Shown piece by piece: positions 29,405 through 39,841 of a stretch of DNA of 64,000 nucleotides (its first letter is position 1; the number at the start of each line of letters is the position of its first letter). Below the pieces are notes generated by a model. The model was given only the letters and a program-made list of their open reading frames with translations. It did no database searches and was not told the origin of the DNA. The stretch lies in assembly GCA_963829965.1 (NCBI GenBank), contig CAWHLK010000032.1, forward strand, positions 225,782-289,781, read 5' to 3'. This DNA is from DASXZH01 sp963829965 (lineage in GTDB: Bacteria; Armatimonadota; Fimbriimonadia; Fimbriimonadales; Fimbriimonadaceae). A program made the position numbers and the translations under genes.

Positions 29405-31152
29405 CTATTTATCAGTGCCTACGATGTCTGTGGGCGGAGCCGTATCGTATCCCGGGCCAACGCCCATATAGGAATATCGTCCAATCGCGTGGTCCAACTG
29501 AGCCCTCGCATTGTTGTAGTCGTAAAGCGCATTCACTTGGTCGGTGCGAGCTTGCATAAGGCTCGTTTGCGCGTTGATTAACTCCAAATTCGGTGAGGAA
29601 GCGACCTGTTCCGTCATTCCCGCGTTGTATCGGATGTGAGCCAGCCGGTAGGATTCCTGCGCCTGGGTCACCTCGGCGTTGGTGACCGCAACGCGATCAC
29701 GAGCCTGAACGAGCGTGATGTAAGCCTGCTGAACGTCCAGTTGAACCTGGTCCTGTGCCTGCCGCTTATTGACTTCAGCCTGAGCGATCACCGCCTTCGC
29801 GTTGCGGAGAGACTCGGCGGCAACGCCGCCATCCCAGAGCGGAAATTGATGGCCAGGTTCGCAACTTCTTGGTTGGGGAGGGTAAAGCCCGTCGCGTTCG
29901 GGGTGCTGACATATTCAAGCGATAAATTAAACGAAGGCATGGCGCTTCGCGCCGCGTAAGTGAGGCCCTTGTTGGCGGCCGTAATTCTCGCCTGCGCCTC
30001 GAATAGCTCTGGCCGTGTCTTGAGCGCCTCGTCGAGAACGGACCGAAAGGCCGGACCGAAATCGAAGGTGTCTTTGACGATATGCGTGTCCGGAATTGGC
30101 AGCCTCGTGAAGTTTGCGTTCGGAGCGTATTGGGGCTCCTCACTGTTGCCGAGCGGGCGCTCGGAACCCTGCACGGTGTCAGAGTCGATCTTGGGTCCGG
30201 GCGCAACTCCGTTTGGATACTCGACGGAGCCCTGGTCTGAAATTGAGACGTATGATGAAAGATCGAGGCCGATCATGTTCTTCAAGGTCGATAGCGTGGT
30301 GCTAACCTGCCCCTGGGCCACGATCAGAGCCTGCTGGGAGTCCGCCAGGTCCCGCTTAGCCGTGAGAACATCGAAGTACGGTGCGGTACCCGCCGCGTAA
30401 TTCTTGTTGCTATCCGAGAGTCTGGTCAGAGAGACGTTCACATTATCGGTCGCGACCGCGACTTGAGCTTGGGCCCGAAGAACGTTATAGAAGGCTGCTT
30501 TGATCTGCGCGATGAGGTCGTTACGCACCCGGTTGACGTCAACACGCGCGGCCACTTCGTTGAATTGGTTTTGGCTGACCGCCGATCTCAGCGTCCCCAT
30601 CAGGTCAAGGGGCATCGTAAATGCAGCGGTGGTAATGGGGTTGAAATTCGGGGTCACAACAAACAGCTCGCCCTTGGTTCCGGGAGCAAGCAGCGCCGTG
30701 TTGAAGGCAACTTCCTGCCCGAAGTAGGTGAGCTGCGAACTGATTCCGATCGTCGGGTTCATGGCCGCGCGGGCGAGGCCGGTAGCAGCTTGAGCACGTT
30801 GCAAGGCAGCTACCGCGTTCGCCATATCGCGGCTTGTGTAAAGCGCGATCGCAATAACGTCCGCGAGGGTCAGCGGCTTGCTTTCCGCGAACTGCTTGAG
30901 CGCTGACAAGTGAGGTGAATCTAGGAGCGGGTGCTCCGCCGGCGGAAGTGCCTCAATGGGCGCGGGGATCGGCGCTTGAAGTGAAGTTGTCGGCGGCCCC
31001 TTCGGCAGAGGCGTTTGCTCGGTCGTTAACGTGCTTTGCTGGCTTTGCGCGGCGGCAACCGATAACATGGCCGCGGATGCGAGGAACAATCCGCATCGGC
31101 GCCAAGAAGCTTGTGGGACATGAAAGGGAAAAGAACGCCGGTTGAAATCCAT
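29405..31152 (-). CDS. TolC-family outer-membrane efflux protein, frameshifted
   Basis: A signal peptide precedes a proline-rich linker. Two outer-membrane efflux repeats follow: LTLADVIAIALYTSRDMANA with VDVNRVRNDLIAQIKAAFYN, and DEALKTRPELFEAQARITAA with VQLDVQQAYITLVQARDRVA. The long helices and strands match trimeric TolC-type channels. The frame breaks after LAINF; restoring one base at 29841-29845 gives PLWDGGVAAESLRNAKAVIA and joins both parts into about 580 residues. It probably exports small molecules together with an inner-membrane pump. The MFS gene two positions downstream is a candidate partner, although no membrane-fusion protein is present. Confidence 0.87.
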
Positions 31153-31375
31153 TTCTTGTTACAGATTATGACGGGTTCGGGTACCGGCGGGGCGTGGAGT
31201 TTAGCGAGCTTAAGTGTCAGACACGGATTTCAATTTCGCTAAGTGTCCGAACTTCTTGCGCTGGCCCGAATTCTGCTATATCCTGAATTTCAAGACGCGC
31301 CAAGCCTCCGCACACCGGCGTTTAACCGGATTAACTAAATATCATGCACTTGATTGGCATTCGAGGCGGGCGCGT
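31153..31375. other. intergenic region with short repeats
   Basis: Between the GH78 and TolC genes (both minus) lie a palindrome, GTGTCAGACAC at 31214-31224, and a direct repeat TAAGTGTC at 31211-31218 and 31240-31247. These could be an operator pair or a trace of an old element. No gene is evident. Confidence 0.35.
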
Positions 31376-33600
31376 CTATTCAAAAACAGCCCTGCCGCAG
31401 GGCATTTCCTGTGCCTTGCCTCTCCAGCGGAATTCATAGGGGACCGGGGAATCGATTTTGATCTTGCCCCCCTCATAGTTCACTTGCAAGAGTCCGTCGA
31501 AATGGGCGATTCGCGCTTTGAAGCGCCTGAGGCGCCCCGGCCGCGGCTCGATGCGGCAAGACTGCCAGCCGGAGGAAGTGCTTGTCACGCCTGCAACGAT
31601 CTGAAAAAAGCCCAAAATCGGATGCGCGGACCACGCGTGGCAGTCGGATCGCGTCGGCTCGGGGTTTTCTGCGAAAGTGGACAAACCGTCTTCGATCATC
31701 TCCTTCCACGGGCCGAGCATCTCCATGTAGTCATCCGGCTGCATGGCCAAATGCTTGTAGTAGCTAAAATAATACGTGCATCTGGCTGCGTTCGACCTTT
31801 CGAGCGCCAAGAACGGCCACGGGTCCGGCTCATCGCCCAATTCGATCTGGCAGAGACGATAAAGGCTTTCGGCATGCTCGCTTGCCGGCTCATCGGGCTC
31901 CCGCACCAAACCCCCAATTTTTCAAATTCTTCAAAGTGGATCCGTTCCAGCTCTAGCCACACCTGAACGGAGGGATCGTTAGGCGCGGAGTTCTCAAACA
32001 CCGCGTGCCGGTTCAACAGCCGGGCATAAAACTCCGTTAGCCGATGAATGGTCGAGCGGGGACCCAGCGCGGGAACGCCCCAGGACCAACTGGGAACCCA
32101 ATCCGCAAAGTTCCAAAACGATCGTTCGGGGTGAGCGGAGAGGTTCGAAAACGCCGAGGACACTCCCTCAATGCGCCCTTCCAGCTCAAACGCATCCATT
32201 GCAACTCGGTCATAGAGTCGTTGGTCGGCAAGCATGGCAAGCCACCAAAGGCTGAATGGCGGTATGACTTGAACCTGTCGAGAAGGATAGCGGCTCAAAG
32301 TCAGGCCGGAATCAAGAGTGGACCACTGGAACGCCTTGACCGCTGCGCGTTGAAGAGCGCGGTCGCTACTCAGGTAGTAGCCGATTAAGGCCTGGATTCG
32401 CGTGTCACCCGCATATTGCAACTGCTCATAGTAGGGGCAGTCGAAATAGGTCTCCCCGGCGCACCGCTCCGCGGTTCGCACCGAAACAGCCCAAATTGGT
32501 TTAACCATCGGGTCATCCCCTTCAAAGGAGGACCGGACCTCATACGGATAGCCTGTTTCGACCGCTTCTATCCCCGTGATCGATGCCGAGCCATCCGCCT
32601 CGATCATCATGTACCGATAAGTTCGCCACCATAAGGTCTCGAACTCGAACTCGCGCGGGGAAACAATGTACTTGTCCTGATATCCCGCGGCATGCATGCC
32701 CTTTACGTGGTCTCGGTTCGTCTTCTTGCCATGGGAATCGTAGCAGGCTTCGGCAAAAGTGACGGTCAAGTCACCCTCGCCGAACGCAGTAATTTGCGGA
32801 TAGGCACACAGAAGCTCGCCATAGTCCAAAAGGATTTTCTCGCCCGGCTGTAAATGGATTGGGAAGGTGCAGTCTGCGTCCGCTTCGTCGGGCTTTGGAT
32901 CGCCGATAAAGCCGTGTCGTCGTAAAGGGGGCCGATCTCTAAGGTCGTAGCGCATCGATGGAATCGAGCGGGGAATGAGCAGCCAGGGTGTGCCGCCCCC
33001 ATCGGCCCCGCGCTCCCGAGCGGCGCAAACGATGTGCGGCTCGCGCCATTCGAACTCTTTGCTCGCGATATCGGCTCCCAAGATACCCGCGTTAATGATC
33101 TCGCCGGGCCCAATGTCCATATAGTGCGGGCCAACCGTCGCGTGCATCATGGCAAAATCCCACCCCGGAACTTCGGCAACCTGCCAGCCTTTGGCCGTGG
33201 ACAGATCCTCGTACTCCAAATCGTCCAAAAGGAAAGCAGTCCGCACACTCATTTGCGCCATGGGTGCATCCCAGCCAAAGTTCCATACAACGGCGCGGAT
33301 CTCGTTCCGTCCCGCCCTCAGATACGGGGCGAGGTCGTAGGTTTCATAAAACCAGTGCTGGGCATCGCCGCGTTGCGGGCCGAAGCCAACGAGTTCTCCA
33401 TTTGCGTAGAGCTTGTACCGCTGGTCGGCGCTGACTCTGACGTCTAGTCTTGCATGGACGTGCTCGACATCGATCTCGCGGCGAAAAACAAAGACGCCAA
33501 GATCATGCTTTGGATCGTCGCCGGGACTTATCCATTGCGAATTCCAATCTCCGTCCATTTGCATATTCTGCAGTATTCCACCATATACTTCGATCCTCAT
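31376..33600 (-). CDS. alpha-L-rhamnosidase-like (GH78) protein, frameshifted
   Basis: The first 600 residues carry N-terminal beta-sandwich domains (WNSQWISPGDD, YKLYANGELVGFGPQRGD). The six-hairpin catalytic barrel follows, with the signature YFDCPYYEQLQYAGDTRIQA. Bacterial GH78 enzymes invert terminal rhamnosyl bonds of plant or microbial glycans. The frame fails at the C5 run 31911-31915; one missing base joins it to LVREPDEPASEHAESLYRLC, which ends in a C-terminal beta domain (MPCGRAVFE). Total length is about 740 residues. No signal peptide is visible, so it may act on imported oligosaccharides. The start is uncertain (33600 or 33564). Confidence 0.82.
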
Positions 33601-33706
33601 CGAAGCGATCCACGCACCCTGTGGCCCACAAATTGTTCGGGGGTGCTCTTCCGATCGCTCTATATGACACCAGAAATTGAAATTCCGATAACAGCCCTCA
33701 ATCGGT

Positions 33707-33712
33707 TAAATT
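33707..33712 (+). promoter_or_regulatory. TAAATT -10 element, six bases before ATG 33719
   Basis: TAAATT, then GGAAAA, then ATG. The spacer is purine-rich but too close to the start to be a normal ribosome site. Confidence 0.45.
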
Positions 33713-33718
33713 GGAAAA

Positions 33719-34606
33719 ATGACAGCTACTCCGATCCTACTTGCCGCGTGTCTTGCTCTTGGCGCTATCCCTACGCCCAAAGCGCAACTCGATCCCGGTT
33801 ACCTCGATTTGATGAAGACCTGGCGGGCTCAGCAGGAAACCGATCTCAAGGCAGATGAAGGATGGCTGAGCGTGGCCGGTCTTTCCTGGCTTTCGGAGGG
33901 AGACAACTCCATCGGCGCGGCAAGCACCAATAAGGTGGTTCTCCCCACCCCGGCGCCTGACGCGGTAGGGAACCTCAATCTCACGGACGGCAGAGTCACC
34001 CTTTCTGTCGCGCCTGGCGTTAACGTCGTCGTAGAGGGCAGCCCGGTGACAAAGATCGAGATGGCGGCAGATACTTCCGGCAAGCCGGTTAAAGCCAACA
34101 TCGGCGATATCAAGTTTGAAGTTATTCACCGGGGCAAACGAATTGGAGTGAGGGTTTGGGACAATGACAGCCCGGCCAAAAGAAACTTCACCGGCCTCAA
34201 GTGGTACCCAGTCAAGGCGGAGTACGTGATCAATGCGAAGTTCGTGGCTTACGACCCTCCCCGCCACATCCCGATCACCAACGTTTTGGGCGACGTAAGC
34301 ATGAGCCCGAATCCCGGCTACGTTGAGTTCAAGTTGGACGGCAAGCTATGCCGCTTGGAGGCCGAGGGCCAAGGCAACGGGCTGTTCTTTAACTTCCAGG
34401 ACCTTACAAGTGGAAATGAGACCTACGGAGCGGGAAGGTTTTTGGATGCGCCCTTGCCGAAGGACGGTTACGTCACCATCGATTTTAATCAAGCGACAAA
34501 TCCGCCGTGCGCGTTTACCGCCTTCGCCACCTGCCCGTTGCCGCCAAAGGGCAACCGTTTGGAAGTAGCCGTCAAAGCCGGCGAAAAGGCGTATCACGTC
34601 CACTAG
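33719..34606 (+). CDS. secreted DUF1684 protein
   Basis: The 295-residue protein has a signal peptide (ILLAACLALGAIPTPKAQ) and the DUF1684 pattern: WRAQQETDLKADEGWLSVAG, LSWLSEGDNSIGA, VRVWDNDSPAKRNFTGLKWY, NVLGDVSMSPNPGYVEF and the C-terminal RFLDAPLPKDGYVTIDFNQA. The family is common in Bacteroidetes and Acidobacteria and has no assigned activity. Export and the beta-rich character suggest a periplasmic binding or structural role. Its stop abuts the stop of the convergent M1 peptidase gene. Confidence 0.85.
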   Translation: MTATPILLAACLALGAIPTPKAQLDPGYLDLMKTWRAQQETDLKADEGWLSVAGLSWLSEGDNSIGAASTNKVVLPTPAPDAVGNLNLTDGRVTLSVAPGVNVVVEGSPVTKIEMAADTSGKPVKANIGDIKFEVIHRGKRIGVRVWDNDSPAKRNFTGLKWYPVKAEYVINAKFVAYDPPRHIPITNVLGDVSMSPNPGYVEFKLDGKLCRLEAEGQGNGLFFNFQDLTSGNETYGAGRFLDAPLPKDGYVTIDFNQATNPPCAFTAFATCPLPPKGNRLEVAVKAGEKAYHVH

Positions 34607-36953
34607 CTACTTGGTTTTTGCCCCAAGCCTTGATTCGGCAGTCAGTGCCTCAACCCGGATCTGGTACATGCTGAAATCATCCAATTTGTGCAGTTCTGGC
34701 AGGGCTTCGGCGCTTCCATAACCTTCCGATGAGAGCGCTTGAATGGCCGCTTCCTTTTCGTGCAGACTCTTGTCGGAGAGCCGTGCGAGAAGCTCTTTTA
34801 ACGCCGTTTTGTCTCCTGACTTGTCTTTCACGGTGCCCAAAGTGGCGATCGCGGCAACGCGCAAGTTTTCCGACGCCTTGCCGGATAACAAACTTAGGGC
34901 GAGGGCGCGCGCCTTGTCCTTTTTGTTGAACCGGTACCAGTTCAACGCTTCGATCTGAAATTCGTCGCCGAACGACAGCTTGTGGTAAGCCTTGCCCGCG
35001 TAGCCCGCCCCGTCCGTTGTCTGCAGCAAGCCCCGAAGAGCGGAGGCCCGCTCCGGTTGGCTGGCGGTTGATTTCCAAACGTCCCGAAGGCGGGGAATAT
35101 AGGCAGCGTTCTTCGCGTCCGACATCTTGTCGAGAGCATTGATCCGGTCCAAGGGGTCTTCACTTGCGGAGAGCTTAAGCAGGGCCGCAGTTTGGCTCCC
35201 GGCAACCAACTTGATAATCTCATGGCGCAGAGGAGCGGATTGCTCCTTTAGGGCCATGGTGGAGACGAGGTTGCTCTCTCCGGCGCTGGCTGCCATTTCC
35301 GCCAGTCGCAGTTTTTGGGCTGCGTTTGGCGCATGGTCATAAAGTGCGGAAACCACGTCCGGACGGAACTTGGTTGGATAGCTTATCGACGCGGTCAAGT
35401 TGACTTCGGGATCAATCAGGTAGGGGTCGCTTGCATTCGCCAGCTTAATATCCGCAGACTTTCCATGGAGGGCAACCGTGGACTTCTTCCAATCACCCTT
35501 GACCAACTCCCAAAAGTCCACATCAAGTGTAAATGGCGGGTCGGGTTGAGTTAGCGTAACGGTCGTTGTGACCTGGGAGGAGGAGATCTTCGGCAACGAG
35601 GCTGTGTGGAAATACTGCTTGTCAAACCATGACAGGTCCACGCTCGTGCCCTTGCTCATGCTGTCAAAAAACTGATCGGTATTGGCCGCCTTGAATGCAT
35701 AGTCGGCAAGAAAGCGGCGTATGCCGGTCCAGAACAGCTTGTCGCCAAGGATCGCGCGCAAGGTAAAGAGCCGCGCGGATCCGCCTGCGTAGGCATGGCC
35801 GTCGAACAAATCCATCGGCACATTGTATTTAGGCTCGACCATGGGCCTCGGGTTGTCCCGCATCGCCTGGAGAGCGCCTTCAATATCCTGCAGTTTGCCA
35901 ACCTGGAAATCGTCGTCCCCGAATTTTGGAGCCAAAGTAGAAGTGGGGAAGAAAAGTGGCGAAACCCTCGTTCAGCCAGTTGTTGGGCCAGCTATCGCAG
36001 GTTTCCAGATCGCCAAACCATTGGTGGGCGAGTTCGTGCAATACGAGCCCCATGATCTCCTCATGATTGGGGTCGTTCGCCGGCCGCAAGGCCCCGATGG
36101 TTTGAGTAACCGCGCTGATGTTCTCCATTCCGCCAAACGGGAAGTCCGGAACCGCAGTCTGGGCAAACTTGCTATAGGGATATTTCACGCCCGTGAGTTC
36201 GCTGTAAAAGCGAACCATATCTGCGGTACCGCCGAACGCCTGCGATCCCATGTCTTGCGCGCCTTCAGGAACGTACCAGTTGACTGGGATGTTGTTCCAG
36301 TTCTCCAAACCCTGGCCCATCTTCGCGGCGACAAAGCTAATGAGGTAGGTCGAGTGGGGCTGGTCGATTTTCCAATGGAAAACGTCTCGGGCGCCGGTAT
36401 GGATAACCTCAACCAGCGTGCCGTTGCTCAGCGCAAAATAACCCTGGGGAACCGAAATGTATCCCTCGCTGGTCGCCTTGTCCTCCGGCTCGTCATAAGT
36501 TGGGAGCCAGTAGCGTGTGTCTTCTGCCTCGCCCTGCGTGTAAATCACATTGGTTTTGATGGGCACTTCACTGCGATCCGGGCTTACGAAATAAACGCCC
36601 GCTTGGGGTTTGCCGTCGTATGTGATCTCGACCTTTAGGTCGTCGCCCCGATTGGCCGGCTTTAGCAGCTTGACGATCATCTGTTCGTGAGGCGCGTCAA
36701 CTGTGAACGTAGCGTCCTGCCCGTTTACCGTGACCTTCTTGATGTTGAGCTTGCCTTCGTTCAGCGGCACCTGGCTGATGTTATCCACGAGCGGCGTGAT
36801 CGTGTTGACCACGTCGCCATCGATGGTGCCGGCGTTCTCGTCGAACGAGACCCTCCACGTGACGTCCTCCAGGTGGTAATTCCTGCCCATTTGGGCGAAG
36901 CAGGAAGCGCAAAGGGTGCCAATTAATCCCAAGCATGCGTAGGTTCGAGACAT
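34607..36953 (-). CDS. M1-family metallo-aminopeptidase, frameshifted
   Basis: The enzyme has a signal peptide ending CFAQ and the M1 N-terminal saddle. The substrate loop is FGGMENISAVTQT, and the zinc site is HELAHQWFGD with the third ligand Glu 18 residues later in WLNEGFATF. The frame breaks after HFYFG; removing one T from 35924-35927 (plus strand) gives SKFGDDDFQVGKLQD and restores the catalytic-domain end plus a HEAT-like C-terminal region, about 780 residues in all. It should trim N-terminal residues from peptides in the periplasm. It is one of several peptidases in this window. Confidence 0.9.
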
Positions 36954-37000
36954 TCCGCTAGAACATACCGCAGAAATACCTGGAAAGGTTCGTTTCGATC

Positions 37001-37764
37001 CTAGCGGTCTTTGTCCGGATCGTCGTTGAGACTGCCTTCGAAAAGTTTGCGCAGGCGCTCCCGCTCATCGCGGTCCTTTTCCCGTCGTTGAACTTCCTCG
37101 TAATAGGACTTGTCGTAGCGCTCCCACTTTTTCGTCGCTCCCATGTAGCGTTGGTCGCTCTTGGCGAAGGGCAGGAAGGGAATCTTGTTGGCCGCGAAGA
37201 AGTAGGCAAGGATGCACGGCGCGGCGGCAAACGGCGCAAGTTCCGGATAATGGGCAAGGGCGAAGAAAACAAGAAAGGCGGAAAGCCATGCGACCCATTT
37301 TCCGGTTAGAGGCAGAATGAACATGAGCGTGACCGGCGCGTCCGGATTCCGGGTCCCCCACATCACGGAGATCATGCTGAGAGGGATCCAGGCAGAAGCA
37401 AGCACGAATGGATCGTGCAGCAGCGCTCCGCCGATCATGACGCAGATTGCTGAAAGAGCGCTGAACGCGAGCCAAACAACGAGGAATTTTTCACGGACCC
37501 AAGGTCTCGCTCCAGCGCCCCGCCGATTCCCCAGAGCCAAAGGCAGGCAAAGATGATATTGATGGGCTCGACCGCAAAGAAGCCGTAGGTCACAAAGGTC
37601 CAGGGCTTGCTCACCGCAGAAACCTGCATGAAGATGAGATCGCTGAGAAAGGCAACTCGGAACCAGTTGGCCAGGAAGATAGCGATCAACACCACCACGA
37701 TAGCGGTCGTCGCAGGAGCCGCGTTCCTTTTTGATGCCGCGCCAAAATCCCGAAAGATGCTCAT
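37001..37764 (-). CDS. rhomboid-like multi-pass membrane protein, frameshifted
   Basis: The start MSIFRDFGAASKRN leads into membrane helices, with WTFVTYGFFAVEPINIIFAC and LWLWGIGGALERDLG, a pattern shared with rhomboid and Der1-like proteins. A missing G at the run 37498-37500 separates this from VREKFLVVWLAFSALSAIC and four further helices. The cytoplasmic tail is strongly charged (EEVQRREKDRDERERLRKL). I cannot find the GxSG nucleophile or the paired histidine of active rhomboid proteases, so it may be an inactive relative. Corrected length is about 255 residues. Confidence 0.6.
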
Positions 37765-37833
37765 GTAGTTGCTCTCAATTATGCGTGTTTCGCGATCGGC
37801 GAGTCGACCACATTTCCGACTCGTGCGCCAAGC

Positions 37834-37839
37834 TAAACT
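37834..37839 (+). promoter_or_regulatory. TAAACT -10 element, six bases before ATG 37846
   Basis: TAAACT, then TGACGG, then ATG, in the gap between divergent genes. Confidence 0.5.
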
Positions 37840-37845
37840 TGACGG

Positions 37846-39072
37846 ATGATCGATAACTTGCCTGCGACCCCTGATATCGCCACCCTGCGGAGCCATTTCC
37901 CGGCCCTTAACGGAGACACGATCCTCCTTGAGAACGCAGGCGGCTCCCAGGTTCCACTATGTGTCCCGGAGGCCATGAAGCGCTACATGCTGGAAACGTA
38001 CGTCCAGCTTGGGGCGCCGTACACTATGTCCGAAAGCGCAACCCAGATCGTTGCCGATGCCCACGCGTTTGCGGAAACCTGCGTCAACGGATCAAAGACG
38101 GGCAAGGCCATTATCGGTCCCTCCACAAGCCAGCTTTGCGCCATGCTTGCCGATTGCTATGGGAAGGCTCTGAAGCCGGGCGACGAAATCGTCATCGCGG
38201 AAACCGCGCATGAGGCAAATGCGGGACCCTGGGCGCGGCTAGCAGAAAAAGGGTTCAAAGTTCTCATTTGGAAGATAGACCCGGCCACCTATCAGTGCTC
38301 GCTTGGTTCGTTGGAGGATCTGCTTACTGAAAACACCAAAATCGTGGCTTTCCCTCACGTGTCCAACCTGTTAGGCGAAATCGTAGACGTTAAAGAGATC
38401 ACTCGAATCGCTCATAGGGCAGGGGCCAAAGTGGTGGCCGATGGCGTCGCCTACGCGCCCCATAGGGCAATCGATGTCCAGGAATGGGACGTGGATTTTT
38501 ACGTTTACAGCGTGTACAAGGTTTTTGGGCCCCATATGGCAGTCCTCTTTGCCAAAAATGGGGCACTGCAAGAACTCGAAGGCCCCAACCACTTTTTCCT
38601 GCCCAAGAACGACGCTTACAAGTTCGAACTGGGCGGCCCTTCTCATGAAGCGTGCGCAGGCTTCTTAGCTTCGCAAGAATACTTCCAAGCCCTCGCCCGT
38701 CAACACAAATCCCTCTCCCACGAAACCGTTTCAAGGGCATACGAGGTCATCACCGAGTTGGAACTGCCACTCCAACAAAGGCTGGTCGAATACCTCCTAA
38801 CCAAGAAAGAAGTCAAAATTATCGGCCCCGCAAGCGCGGGAACGGACCGCGTTCCCACCATCAGCTTCACCCACCGCAAGAGTTCTCAAGAAATTGCGAT
38901 GGAGCTCTGCCGTCACAAAATCGCTGTTCGCGCCGGCCACATGTACGCCTATCGCATGTGCGAGGCGCTTGGTATCGATGTCAACGATGGCGTCGTGAGG
39001 ATCAGCGCGGTCCACTACAACACGCTCGAGGAAATCGATCGGCTGATAGAAGTTTTGGAAGAAATTCTATAG
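37846..39072 (+). CDS. class V aminotransferase / cysteine desulfurase-like enzyme
   Basis: This 408-residue PLP enzyme begins with LRSHFPALNGDTILLENAGG, typical of the NifS/IscS-like class V group. PLP contacts include EIVIAETAHEANAGPWARL and the Asp in KVVADGVAYAPHRAI. The Schiff-base lysine is in VYSVYKVFGPHMAVLF. The C-terminal domain (CRHKIAVRAGHMYAYRMCE, VRISAVHYNTLEEIDRLIEV) matches cysteine-desulfurase-like enzymes of the subgroup without a clear IscS loop. The substrate could be cysteine or another amino acid. It overlaps the convergent metallopeptidase gene by six bases. Confidence 0.85.
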   Translation: MIDNLPATPDIATLRSHFPALNGDTILLENAGGSQVPLCVPEAMKRYMLETYVQLGAPYTMSESATQIVADAHAFAETCVNGSKTGKAIIGPSTSQLCAMLADCYGKALKPGDEIVIAETAHEANAGPWARLAEKGFKVLIWKIDPATYQCSLGSLEDLLTENTKIVAFPHVSNLLGEIVDVKEITRIAHRAGAKVVADGVAYAPHRAIDVQEWDVDFYVYSVYKVFGPHMAVLFAKNGALQELEGPNHFFLPKNDAYKFELGGPSHEACAGFLASQEYFQALARQHKSLSHETVSRAYEVITELELPLQQRLVEYLLTKKEVKIIGPASAGTDRVPTISFTHRKSSQEIAMELCRHKIAVRAGHMYAYRMCEALGIDVNDGVVRISAVHYNTLEEIDRLIEVLEEIL

Positions 39073-39792
39073 CTGGTCTTCGATCTTGTCGATCTGGGTC
39101 CGAACCGTCTTTCGGAAGGAGTTCACGGCTCTGATCTCGTCCGGTGAAGGCTGGAGTCTCGGCTGGCCGGGGATAAAGGGTCCCATCAGGCCGACCGGCT
39201 GTGGGAAGTCTGTAAGGCCAAGAAGGTGGCCGAGCTCGTGGGCAACCACTTCGGAAACCTCGGAATGGCTCAGATTGCGGCCGTCGATTTTGTAAACCAC
39301 AAACACCGTGCACGTAAGCTTGTTCGCATGCTGCGAACCGTTCCAGCGGAACTCATGCTGCGCGGTAATCATGCCCTGAAGATCGCCGCCATGGTTCTCG
39401 ATATTCTTGACAAATTTGATTAGGACGGCCGGTCGCTCAGCGGTATCTTTCACCTGGCGGTAGGGGCAATCCGGCAGTGCATCGCGCCAGATAGAGATTC
39501 CCTTGGCGACGCTGTCTTCGTAACCCTGGGCGTCTGAAGGCAAATTTGCCTTATCGATGGCGATCGGAACCGCGTCCACCATAATCAACGATTCCAGCTT
39601 CGCAAGCGCGGGCTGGTAACGGCTGTGCTTTGCGTCCGAAAGGGCGTCGTTATAGCAGTTTCGGGAATCGTCCGAAACCAAGGGATGAAAGTCTGTTTTC
39701 GGCGAAGCAAAGGCAGGCCCAAGCAACGCCGCACAAACGAGGGGGAGGATAATGGGAGAGAACTTCACTGCTTTAAGAATGGTACGGCACAA
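39067..39792 (-). CDS. secreted matrixin-like metallopeptidase
   Basis: The 241-residue protein has a signal peptide (SPIILPLVCAALLGPAFA) and the extended metzincin site VVAHELGHLLGLTDFPQ, that is HExxHxxGxxD, in which Asp replaces the usual third His. A downstream Met-turn candidate is VGLMGPFIPGQ. These place it in the matrixin-like group, and Asp as third ligand is known in some metzincins such as snapalysin. It is expected to be a small zinc endopeptidase acting outside the cytoplasm. The start is GTG. Confidence 0.8.
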   Translation of the reverse strand: MCRTILKAVKFSPIILPLVCAALLGPAFASPKTDFHPLVSDDSRNCYNDALSDAKHSRYQPALAKLESLIMVDAVPIAIDKANLPSDAQGYEDSVAKGISIWRDALPDCPYRQVKDTAERPAVLIKFVKNIENHGGDLQGMITAQHEFRWNGSQHANKLTCTVFVVYKIDGRNLSHSEVSEVVAHELGHLLGLTDFPQPVGLMGPFIPGQPRLQPSPDEIRAVNSFRKTVRTQIDKIEDQL

Positions 39793-39841
39793 TATGCCCT
39801 GCTCACGGAGTCAAATATGCTCTTTTCAGCACACTTTGTGC

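Noticed and set aside
35823..36638. A 271-codon plus-strand frame opposite the M1 peptidase
   Set aside because: The minus strand carries the zinc motif and the full family pattern; the plus frame shows no motif and is an antisense shadow.
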